A DNA stretch of 41,060 nucleotides from Thermoplasmatota archaeon (lineage in GTDB: Archaea > Thermoplasmatota > Thermoplasmata > Thermoplasmatales > Thermoplasmataceae), in contig JAMDBW010000085.1 in the NCBI GenBank assembly GCA_023487765.1, positions 1 to 41,060 of the forward strand, in the 5' to 3' direction. Within the stretch, counting starts at the first letter, position 1. Every line of letters starts with the position of its first letter. Positions 34,609 through 41,060 of this stretch are shown here, piece by piece. A model generated the notes under the pieces. That model ran no database searches. It was not told the origin of the DNA and saw only the letters and a list, made by a program, of their open reading frames with translations. Made by a program: the position numbers and the translations under genes.

Positions 34609-35892
34609 TCAAACTTGACAGGACCTTGTAAAAAGCGGTACAAGCATCTCATCACTGCTCAGCCCTCCGTGCATACCGATCATGGTGTCGCTTTCATTTT
34701 TAGGGTCAACTATCTTCAACGAAGAATCAAAAATGCTTGTGGAATTCTTTGGTATCAATATAATGTCACTCAGAAAACTCACATCCCCTCTCACACCGGT
34801 CGGAGTACCGAAAAATCCCTCAGCCATCAGTTCTTTACTTGGAACAGAAATAAAGTCTTTTTCATATTTTTCAGTGAGATAGCTTATGGTGGATTCTACC
34901 AGACCCTCTTTGGTTCTCATAAACGGGGCTCTGGCATCACCAACGACTGGGGTACTTAGATACGATTTCAGCATTCGGTCTGTAGAAAGATCTATTTTCT
35001 GGTTTTCTTCAAGAACTTTGTGGCCGTGATCCGCCGATATTGACATGAATATATTTTTGGGCAGATTTGCAGATCTCAGTAGTTGTTCATCGAGAAGCAT
35101 GAAAATTGACTCTATTTCAAGTGCAGTCTCCTGTGTGTACGGTCCGATTTTGTGCGATATTGTATCTATGGTGGAAACATAGCAAAAATGGAAGGTTTTT
35201 CCCTTAGCAGTTGACAGATTTCTCTTGAGTGCAGTAAGCATTTGAGAAATCGAATGATAGGGCGATATGTTTGCGCCGTTTCCAGTAATTCTGGTAAGAC
35301 CGCTATTTCTGATTGCATATGGTAGATATAAAAATGAATCTACATCGTTCTTCTGAAGTTTGTTGTAGATGGTCCCGTGATCCATTATCCATGGCATCTC
35401 ATAACCATTATCCAGAAGACAGTGTTCCTTTCTTCCGAGAGGAGTAAGCGAGATCATGTTGCAAACAGTTCCCGCCTCAGGAATATATGAGGTGTACCCC
35501 ATGATCCGGTGGTCAATCGGGGACATGTTTGTATGGTATGATACTGTGGCAGTCGAGGTCGTAGAAGGGAAAACACTGGTTACCAGGTTAAACTCCGAGT
35601 TACTGGTAAATTTATTGAGATATTTCATGTTGTATTTTTCCAGTGAATGTTTAATTGTAGAAAAACCAAACCCGTCAAGTAACAAAAATATAAGGTGATC
35701 AGGACTGTCACGTAACCAACCTTGACGGTTTCTATACTTTTGATCAATACCAACCCCAAAACTTGCCAAGATATAGTCTGGAATGTCCGCAATGCATCCA
35801 TTTCCAAATGCAGGTTTCAAGAACTCTTTGTGGCGGCTCCATCTGTATCCATCAATTATTTGTTCGAAATCTCCCTCTAAAATGCTATTCAC
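34609..35892 (-). CDS. Alkaline-phosphatase-superfamily phosphodiesterase / nucleotide pyrophosphatase
   Basis: The 427-residue protein has the type I phosphodiesterase layout: the metal-binding strand LIFLLLDGFGFSTIKH (about 49-64), the nucleophile segment SVFPSTTSTATVSYHTNMSP, STIDTISHKIGPY, FMSISADHGHKV and GMHGGLSSDEMLVPLF near the end. No signal peptide is visible, so it acts in the cytoplasm. It probably cleaves a phosphodiester or pyrophosphate bond in a nucleotide or cofactor. Its ATG overlaps the stop of the upstream HAD gene (ATGA), so the two form an operon. Confidence 0.85.
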   Translation of the reverse strand: MNSILEGDFEQIIDGYRWSRHKEFLKPAFGNGCIADIPDYILASFGVGIDQKYRNRQGWLRDSPDHLIFLLLDGFGFSTIKHSLEKYNMKYLNKFTSNSEFNLVTSVFPSTTSTATVSYHTNMSPIDHRIMGYTSYIPEAGTVCNMISLTPLGRKEHCLLDNGYEMPWIMDHGTIYNKLQKNDVDSFLYLPYAIRNSGLTRITGNGANISPYHSISQMLTALKRNLSTAKGKTFHFCYVSTIDTISHKIGPYTQETALEIESIFMLLDEQLLRSANLPKNIFMSISADHGHKVLEENQKIDLSTDRMLKSYLSTPVVGDARAPFMRTKEGLVESTISYLTEKYEKDFISVPSKELMAEGFFGTPTGVRGDVSFLSDIILIPKNSTSIFDSSLKIVDPKNESDTMIGMHGGLSSDEMLVPLFTRSCQV

Positions 35893-36653
35893 TTATTACC
35901 ACCATTGAACTGGAGTTTATCCAGAAGTTCCATGAAGGATGCTATTTCAACAGTGTTCACGTCATGGGTTCTCTTTTCCCGGGAATTATTAAACCAAACT
36001 GGAATGATACCGGCATTTACTGCACCCATTACATCATGGGAAAATGAATCTCCTACCATTATGACCCTTTCCGGATTTACATCAAAAATTGCCATTGCCC
36101 TTTCAAAAAGTGTATTGCTTGGTTTCATTTCATCAATATTTTCCGGGGTAAGCACGATGTCCACGTAATCGTGGAGTTTTAGACGAATCATTGTCCTGAA
36201 CTGTATCTGTGGATTCCCGTTTGTAATAATGGCCACGGGAATTTCGAAGTCTCTGCATAACCTTAGGACATTTATCGCACCGTGCAAGAGCCTCCTTTTT
36301 TTCCAAAAAATACTCCAGAATAAATTGTCATAATGTATTATCTCCTCTCCATTTGATTTCCAGCCGTGTCTCCGCAGGACCTCTCCCAACCTCATTCTTC
36401 CATCGTCTCTGAATGAAATCTCTTTATTGTATAATCTGGGTAGGCTCTGTGTGAGCAATTCTCTGAAATCCTTCTCCATTTCTTCCACACCTGTTCCCTG
36501 CAGTTCGGGAATCCTCTCTCTAACTGAATCGAGACCCGCCACAACAGCTTCTCTGTAGTTTACGAGTGTATCATCCATGTCAACAAACAAAGCTTGCAGC
36601 TCCCTGATGTTCGGGATGATCTCGCTAGCTGTGGGATCATTTGTAAAATCCAT
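35889..36653 (-). CDS. HAD-family phosphatase
   Basis: The 254-residue haloacid-dehalogenase-type hydrolase has motif I ALFVDMDDTLVNY (about 24-36), motif II VAIITNGNPQIQ, a Lys in MKPSNTLFERAM (motif III) and motif IV RVIMVGDSFSHDVMGA. A helical C1-type cap lies between motifs I and II. It probably removes a phosphate from a small metabolite. Coupling with the phosphodiesterase suggests successive steps on the same compound. The start at 36653 lies about 20-26 nt from AT-rich TATA candidates. Confidence 0.88.
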   Translation of the reverse strand: MDFTNDPTASEIIPNIRELQALFVDMDDTLVNYREAVVAGLDSVRERIPELQGTGVEEMEKDFRELLTQSLPRLYNKEISFRDDGRMRLGEVLRRHGWKSNGEEIIHYDNLFWSIFWKKRRLLHGAINVLRLCRDFEIPVAIITNGNPQIQFRTMIRLKLHDYVDIVLTPENIDEMKPSNTLFERAMAIFDVNPERVIMVGDSFSHDVMGAVNAGIIPVWFNNSREKRTHDVNTVEIASFMELLDKLQFNGGNK

Positions 36654-36788
36654 ATTCTAATCACGACATTATATTTATTTAAGCTTCTGACTATATAATT
36701 AATAGTTCTATTTGCTGGTCTATTGTGATATATAGTGTTGTTTCATAACATATATATGTAATAAATCTGATGATGTAGCGAGGCAAAA
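36654..36788. promoter_or_regulatory. Divergent promoter region, HAD/phosphodiesterase and ECF operons
   Basis: This 135-bp, very AT-rich region serves both operons. For the minus strand, AAATAAATATAATG-like and TAATTATATAG elements precede the HAD start. For the plus strand, the perfect 12-bp palindrome ACATATATATGT (36748-36759) lies about 26 nt before the expected start, with GCGAGG just ahead of the ATG at 36789. The palindrome may be both TATA box and operator. I see no TPP riboswitch core here. Confidence 0.55.
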
Positions 36789-37565
36789 ATGGGATTAAAT
36801 GGAATATCTGGAATATTGAACGCTCCCGGGGAGATCCCGTGGGAAGTGGTTTTGTTGTTTTTCGGTGCAGGATTGTTATTTGTTTTTCTCTGGGGAAAGA
36901 AGACCGGCGGCTTAGCAAAATTCACAACACTGGATCTTATCTATATCGGTATGGGTGCTGCTTTTGCTGTGGTTTGGGAGTTCTATATCGGTGCCTTTCT
37001 TGGCAAGTTTATCCCACCAAATCCGTTTTTTGGAATAGGATACACTGGAAGACTCATAGCACTTTTAATCGTGGCAGGACTTGTAAGAAAAGTAGGTGTT
37101 GGTATGGTTGCCATGTTTATATTCAATCTTCTGAGTGACCTGATAAGTTACGGATTTAGTGGAGAACCGATGTATTTCCTGTACGAGATGCTTACTTATG
37201 GCCTTATGATGGATATCGTCATAGCCATTGCGGGAAAAAATCTCTTTGGAATAAGATCTCCATCGAGAAAACCATCTACGGGCAAAGGAAAAATTGAAGC
37301 GAATAAGAATTCAGGCTCCCCGGGTCTTTTTTCAAATATTCCTGCAGTTTATCTTGCAGCGATAGAGGGTATAACAATTGGTGTTTTCTGGGCCGTTCCG
37401 GAACCGCTTTTCTATAGCGGGTTCATAGCTCCATTCCTTTATGGTGGTGTTGTTGACTGGGGAGCAATTCTTTTCGGCATTGTAGCGTTCATTCCTACTG
37501 CGATCATTGTAGGAGCTATTGGAGGATTAATTACACTAAGGATAGTGAAGGCGGTTGGCCAATGA
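36789..37565 (+). CDS. ECF transporter substrate-binding (S) component, possibly YkoE/HMP-like
   Basis: The 258-residue membrane protein has one extra N-terminal helix (about 17-36), a typical S-component core (TLDLIYIGMGAAFAVVWEFYIG, GRLIALLIVAGLVRKVG, MVAMFIFNLLSDLISYG) and a polar Lys/Ser/Gly linker (about 158-178). Two or more further C-terminal helices follow. S components are usually 180-200 residues, so this one is long. The gene order S, double ATPase, T resembles the Bacillus ykoEDC system thought to carry a thiamin precursor. The substrate is not proven. It overlaps the ATPase gene by ATGA. Confidence 0.75.
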   Translation: MGLNGISGILNAPGEIPWEVVLLFFGAGLLFVFLWGKKTGGLAKFTTLDLIYIGMGAAFAVVWEFYIGAFLGKFIPPNPFFGIGYTGRLIALLIVAGLVRKVGVGMVAMFIFNLLSDLISYGFSGEPMYFLYEMLTYGLMMDIVIAIAGKNLFGIRSPSRKPSTGKGKIEANKNSGSPGLFSNIPAVYLAAIEGITIGVFWAVPEPLFYSGFIAPFLYGGVVDWGAILFGIVAFIPTAIIVGAIGGLITLRIVKAVGQ

Positions 37566-39163
37566 AGGCTTTGGAGATAAAGGGGCTAAAATTTTCATAT
37601 ATTGGAAGTGAGGATTCTGCAATTGAGATTGACCACTTGTCAATAGAGGACGGAGAGACAGTTCTTATAACCGGGAAGTCCGGCGGGGGGAAATCCACTC
37701 TGGTTAATTGCATAACGGGGATAATCCCGCACGCTTTTCATGGCGAATACGAGGGAACTGTTGAGGTGTATGGCCAAAATGTCGCGGAAACTTCTTTGGC
37801 TAAACTTTCAACCGAAGTGGGGACGGTCCTTCAGAACCCTGAGACACAGGTTCTCAACTACACTGTTGAGGAGGAGGTGGCCTTTGGCCCTGAGAACCTC
37901 TGCCTGGAATCTGATGACATAGTTTCGAGAGTCGCTGAAGCTATAGAGATTACAGGTATTTCATCTCTGAATGAAAGAGAAACCTACGCACTTTCAGGGG
38001 GAGAAATGCAGAGAGTTGCAATAGCAGCGGTTCTGTCAATGCGGCCAAAACTGCTTATCCTCGACGAGCCTACATCTAACATTGATCCTGAGGGAACCGC
38101 AAAGGTCTTCGAGATCCTGAAACGTCTAAAAGAAGAAAAAACACTCATAGTGGTTGAGCACAAGGTAGAGCGGGTCCTGCCCTTTGTAGACAGAATTATA
38201 GTTATAGACAACGGGAAAATCTTTCTGGATATAAGAAGCCACGATTTGATTCATCACGTTGACAAAATGTTGGAAATAGGCATCGAAGTCCCCATACATT
38301 ACATTTATGCCAGAAAAAACGGGATAGACTCAGACGATCTTGACCTGATACGTGAAAAGCTCCGGGAAAAAGGCATGATTCCAGCATCTCCGTTAAGGGC
38401 GAGACCGGCCAGGACAGTGTTGAGGGCAGCCATACTCGTAAGCACAGCCAGTGGAAAACCACTTGCGGACTGCAGTATAGATCTGGAGGAGCGGCACATA
38501 CTGGCTATCATGGGACGAAATGGCGCGGGAAAAACCACATTTCTCAAAGGAGTGATGGGCTTTCTTGACACTGATCTGAGGTCTGAGGTCAGCATTATAC
38601 TTGACGGCAGGGATATTAGTGGAGAGCATATAATAAACAGAGGCCGGGAGATTGCTTTTGTCCCCCAGAATTTCGACCTTACTCTCATAAACAAATCTGT
38701 TGAAAGAGAGGTTGCTTACTCTATAAACAAGCGGAAAAAGAAGAGTTACGGAAACCGCCTCGATGAACTTATGGATATGTTTTCTCTATCCGATCTTCGA
38801 TATCGTGATCCTCTGAGTCTCAGTCTGGGACAGAGAAGAAGGGTCGCCATAGCCTCTGCAATAGCGACTGATGTGAGAGTCATAATGTTTGACGAACCAA
38901 CATCCGGTCAGGATTATTTCCATAAGGAGGCTCTTGGCAGGGAACTGGTAAGGCTAAAGGAAGCGGGGTATTCCATAATAGTTGTGACACACGACTCTCG
39001 GTTTGTATATAAATACGCAGATCGCATAGTCGTATTAGACAAGGGGAAAAAGGTACTGGACGGAACACCTGAAGCTGTCTTTCATGAGTCCTGGAAATAC
39101 TCAGTGCTTCCACCATCTGATTTTCTACTAAGGAGTGATGAGTATGAACTTGTTAATTATTAA
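37562..39163 (+). CDS. ECF transporter double ATPase (fused EcfA1/EcfA2)
   Basis: The 533-residue protein has two ABC domains. The first has Walker A GKSGGGKST, signature LSGGEMQRVAIA, Walker B LLILDEPTSNIDPEG and the switch His in VVEHK. The second has GRNGAGKTTF, the modified signature LSLGQRRRVAIA, Walker B VIMFDEPTSGQD and VVTHD. These domains power vitamin or metal import through EcfT. The 3' end overlaps the EcfT gene by about 20 bp. Confidence 0.93.
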   Translation: MKALEIKGLKFSYIGSEDSAIEIDHLSIEDGETVLITGKSGGGKSTLVNCITGIIPHAFHGEYEGTVEVYGQNVAETSLAKLSTEVGTVLQNPETQVLNYTVEEEVAFGPENLCLESDDIVSRVAEAIEITGISSLNERETYALSGGEMQRVAIAAVLSMRPKLLILDEPTSNIDPEGTAKVFEILKRLKEEKTLIVVEHKVERVLPFVDRIIVIDNGKIFLDIRSHDLIHHVDKMLEIGIEVPIHYIYARKNGIDSDDLDLIREKLREKGMIPASPLRARPARTVLRAAILVSTASGKPLADCSIDLEERHILAIMGRNGAGKTTFLKGVMGFLDTDLRSEVSIILDGRDISGEHIINRGREIAFVPQNFDLTLINKSVEREVAYSINKRKKKSYGNRLDELMDMFSLSDLRYRDPLSLSLGQRRRVAIASAIATDVRVIMFDEPTSGQDYFHKEALGRELVRLKEAGYSIIVVTHDSRFVYKYADRIVVLDKGKKVLDGTPEAVFHESWKYSVLPPSDFLLRSDEYELVNY

Positions 39164-40103
39164 CCTGATAAGCTGGTTGATTTTCTTCTTTGGCGCTGCC
39201 TTTCCTGTTCTTATCATGCTGAAGGCGATCGGTCTGACGGGTTTTATGAAGGTTACGAGATTTGAGAGCTATCATACCTTCTACTATCGGATGAACCCCG
39301 CAGTAAAGATAATACTTGGAATAGTCGTTATGGCGGTGGCCGCACTCACAATCTGGTGGATTGGCGCCTTAATGACGGTGGTTATCCTGCTGACATATCT
39401 CACGTTGAAAGACGGTAAGAGAAAATTTGCTACCGGATTCTTCCTGACCATGATGACTACTATCGGAACAACATGGGCTTTTGCGCCGTACACTCCATAC
39501 GCAATCCTGAATGAAGCTTTTCATGGCAGCGCACTTACCAGTTTATGGGTATGGCCCTCCTACTTCACGGTGATGGGATACCAACCGGACTTGACTGTCC
39601 AGGGCTTGATATACGGATTCCAGATATCCATGAGATTTACTGCTGTCTCGCTGATGAGCCTCGTGCTGGTTATGACAAGCACACCCTCGCAGGTGCTCAG
39701 GTCACTGAACAAAGTCGGTGTTCCAATATCGATCACTTTCTCACTTGTCATTGCTATGAGGACTGTGCCCAGGATCTTTGAGTACATAGATACGTCCGTG
39801 AAGATTCAATTTATGAGGGGTCTGGGTTCACGTGCTCCACGTTTTCTCAGACCATTTTATGTGCTCGTTGGAGCCATTAATGGCATAGTTCCAGTTATCG
39901 TGTTTCTTGTCAGGGGGGCAAAAGACACAGCAATATCTGCGGATACGAGAGCTTTCAGGGCATACCAGAAGAGGACGTACATGCGTCCTGCGACGATCGG
40001 GCGCGTAGATAGAATGGCTTTTTCCATCATCGTTCTGGTCATACTCATAACAGTAATTGCCGTTCTAATGGGATTTGGGAGGGGCATACCATACAATGGA
40101 TAG
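39144..40103 (+). CDS. ECF transporter transmembrane component EcfT
   Basis: With the ATG at 39144 (8 nt after AAGGAG) the protein has 319 residues and about six to eight membrane helices. YHTFYYRMNPAVKIILG near the N-terminus and the coupling-helix region FLVRGAKDTAISADTRAFRAY, with VRG and TRAFR in place of the usual Ala-Arg motifs, fit the EcfT family. An earlier GTG/ATG pair at 39135-39140 is possible. It completes the ECF operon. Confidence 0.88.
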   Translation: MNLLIINLISWLIFFFGAAFPVLIMLKAIGLTGFMKVTRFESYHTFYYRMNPAVKIILGIVVMAVAALTIWWIGALMTVVILLTYLTLKDGKRKFATGFFLTMMTTIGTTWAFAPYTPYAILNEAFHGSALTSLWVWPSYFTVMGYQPDLTVQGLIYGFQISMRFTAVSLMSLVLVMTSTPSQVLRSLNKVGVPISITFSLVIAMRTVPRIFEYIDTSVKIQFMRGLGSRAPRFLRPFYVLVGAINGIVPVIVFLVRGAKDTAISADTRAFRAYQKRTYMRPATIGRVDRMAFSIIVLVILITVIAVLMGFGRGIPYNG

Positions 40104-40565
40104 ATACTTGTACGTGACTGAATTGATAAGCACCAGGAACTGTTCCCTAAAAGTGTTCCGAGTTAAGGATGAAGGTTATTCCTAATATTGCGCCTCAGAG
40201 GCCGGATACCTGAAATTTTCCATTTCCGGGCAGCATTTTTCCGGTTCAGGAGAATCGGAATCTCCGGATTTCACGATCTCCCTGGCTTGAATGCATCCTT
40301 TGCGAAACTTTTTCATGAAAGCAATGATCTGTTTTCTGGCTAGACTGCTCAGGCGGTATGCAACAATTCGGTGATTCCTTCTGTGCGCTGTCCTTGCTGC
40401 CCAGTTCGAAGAATACCTCTCAGGACACGAGCAGTTATTGGGAAATATCCGGAAAATTTTTCCCTGAGGTCTCCAGATAATCCCCGGGTTTGACAAAATG
40501 TTTATTATACTGCCTCTCATGGCAATTATTACGCAATTCATTGCCAGACTAACGGAGTTTATTAC
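40104..40565. other. Intergenic region between EcfT and the ABC exporter gene
   Basis: This 462-bp stretch has no convincing gene. A minus-strand 119-codon ORF (40182-40541) has a basic middle and matches no family I know. Its start codon region overlaps the probable TATA of the downstream gene (TGTTTATTATAC near 40499-40510), so I leave it as doubtful. Confidence 0.5.
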
Positions 40566-41060
40566 ATGTCTTCAGCACTTGCAATAGAAGTAAACAACAT
40601 AAAAAGAGAATATACCACACGCGATTTCTTCGGCAGGGTCAGGGATGTAAATACTGCTCTCAAAGGAATCAGCTTCAGCATCAAAGAGGGAGAGCTCTTT
40701 GGAATAATAGGACCAAATGGTGCCGGAAAGACCACGACAATAAAGATTCTTTCGACCCTTCTGACCCCGACATCCGGGGAAGCCTTTGTCCTTGGCCTTG
40801 ATGTCAGGAAGGAGATTTACGAGATCAGGAAAAGAATCGGGATAGTCTTTGGCGGAGAAAGAGGGCTGTATAACCGGGTTACTGCCGTTGAAAATCTGCG
40901 GTACTTTGCCGGCCTCTATGGTGTCTCCTCAACAGTCTCAAAACAGCGAATCCCCGAACTCATCGAAATGGTCGGCCTGAAAGGCAGGGAAAATGAAAAA
41001 GTGGAAAAATATTCCAGAGGAATGAAGCAAAGGCTCCACATAGCTAAGGCACTGATCAAT
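40566..41060 (+). CDS. ABC-2 type transporter ATPase (partial, runs off window)
   Basis: The 165 visible codons form an ABC ATPase of the drug/NatA export type. They show ALKGISFSIKEGELFGIIGP, Walker A GPNGAGKTTTIKIL, Q-loop region IGIVFGGERGLYNRVTAVEN (Gly replaces the usual Gln) and signature YSRGMKQRLHIAKALIN. Walker B lies beyond the window. A membrane permease gene normally follows. The ATG at 40566 lies about 60 nt after the TATA-like TGTTTATTATAC. Confidence 0.9.
   Translation, partial: MSSALAIEVNNIKREYTTRDFFGRVRDVNTALKGISFSIKEGELFGIIGPNGAGKTTTIKILSTLLTPTSGEAFVLGLDVRKEIYEIRKRIGIVFGGERGLYNRVTAVENLRYFAGLYGVSSTVSKQRIPELIEMVGLKGRENEKVEKYSRGMKQRLHIAKALIN

Noticed and set aside
36654-36788. 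Possible TPP riboswitch before the ECF operon
   Set aside because: A CTGATGATG string is present, but none of the paired CTGAGA/ACCTGA core elements or the closing stem can be found; the region looks like plain divergent promoters.
40182-40541. 119-codon minus-strand ORF after EcfT
   Set aside because: No family features, no promoter or Shine-Dalgarno, and its 5' end overlaps the promoter of the ABC gene; kept only as a remark on the gap.
1-41060. tRNA genes, CRISPR arrays, complete insertion sequences
   Set aside because: I saw no T-loop/acceptor pairs, no spaced short repeats and no full transposase; reading by eye could miss an intron-bearing tRNA.

Overview
The window looks like a piece of a Thermoplasmatales-type euryarchaeal chromosome. 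The proteasome alpha subunit is very close in sequence to that of Thermoplasma. There is a single GINS51-type replication protein, an archaeal exosome operon, archaeal ribosomal and RNA polymerase proteins (L37Ae, L21e, RpoP, RpoF), Pus10 and SBDS. Promoters are archaeal: several genes have a TATA box about 26 nt before the start codon and so probably give leaderless mRNAs, while operon-internal genes have Shine-Dalgarno motifs and TAATG/ATGA overlaps. The genus cannot be fixed from sequence alone.

Layout. (a) 1-1066: RNase P RNA gene (minus strand), a small zinc-finger gene and a glycosyltransferase gene whose 3' end is replaced by a perfect 127-bp copy of the inside of the RNase P RNA gene. 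(b) 1187-3028: a heavily N-glycosylated, membrane-anchored surface protein. (c) 3177-5103: an accessory-looking patch with a DprA/Smf-like protein followed by a ComF-like phosphoribosyltransferase. (d) 5167-8374: GINS51 and a TatD-like hydrolase, divergent from the proteasome alpha subunit and SBDS. (e) 8506-13954: a formate module (YaaH-like membrane protein, FdhA, DUF1641, FdhD) inserted between SBDS and rrp4, which are neighbours in many archaea. (f) 14433-20290: a tightly packed information-processing operon: small novel ORF, rrp4, rrp41, rrp42, L37Ae, rpoP, pus10, L21e, rpoF, DUF655, ksgA. (g) 20256-29021: mixed metabolic and membrane genes: slipin, MFS carrier, phosphoribosyltransferase, carbamate kinase, MqnD, NicO-like metal carrier, an orphan protein, Kbl, DsrE-like, SfsA. 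(h) 29310-34521: carA-carB, endonuclease III and a small zinc-ribbon membrane protein. (i) 34609-40103: a phosphodiesterase/HAD pair divergent from a complete ECF-type transporter (S component, double ATPase, EcfT). (j) 40566-end: the start of an ABC-2 type exporter ATPase.

How the genes relate. The 14.4-20.3 kb operon joins RNA degradation (exosome), ribosome biogenesis (L37Ae, L21e, Pus10, KsgA) and RNA polymerase subunits in one transcription unit. Proteasome alpha and SBDS, which usually sit at the head of that unit, are now separated from it by the formate cluster. Carbamate kinase and carbamoyl-phosphate synthetase both touch carbamoyl phosphate. MqnD points to quinone synthesis by the futalosine route. 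The phosphodiesterase/HAD/ECF neighbourhood looks like a salvage module that dephosphorylates a nucleotide-like or vitamin-like compound and imports it, but its substrate is unknown.

The best candidates for something new are the DprA + phosphoribosyltransferase pair, the RNase P RNA duplication that cuts a glycosyltransferase, the FdhA protein with Cys-Gln in place of the usual Cys/Sec-His active-site pair, a 52-residue ORF overlapping rrp4, and the ECF/phosphodiesterase/HAD neighbourhood.
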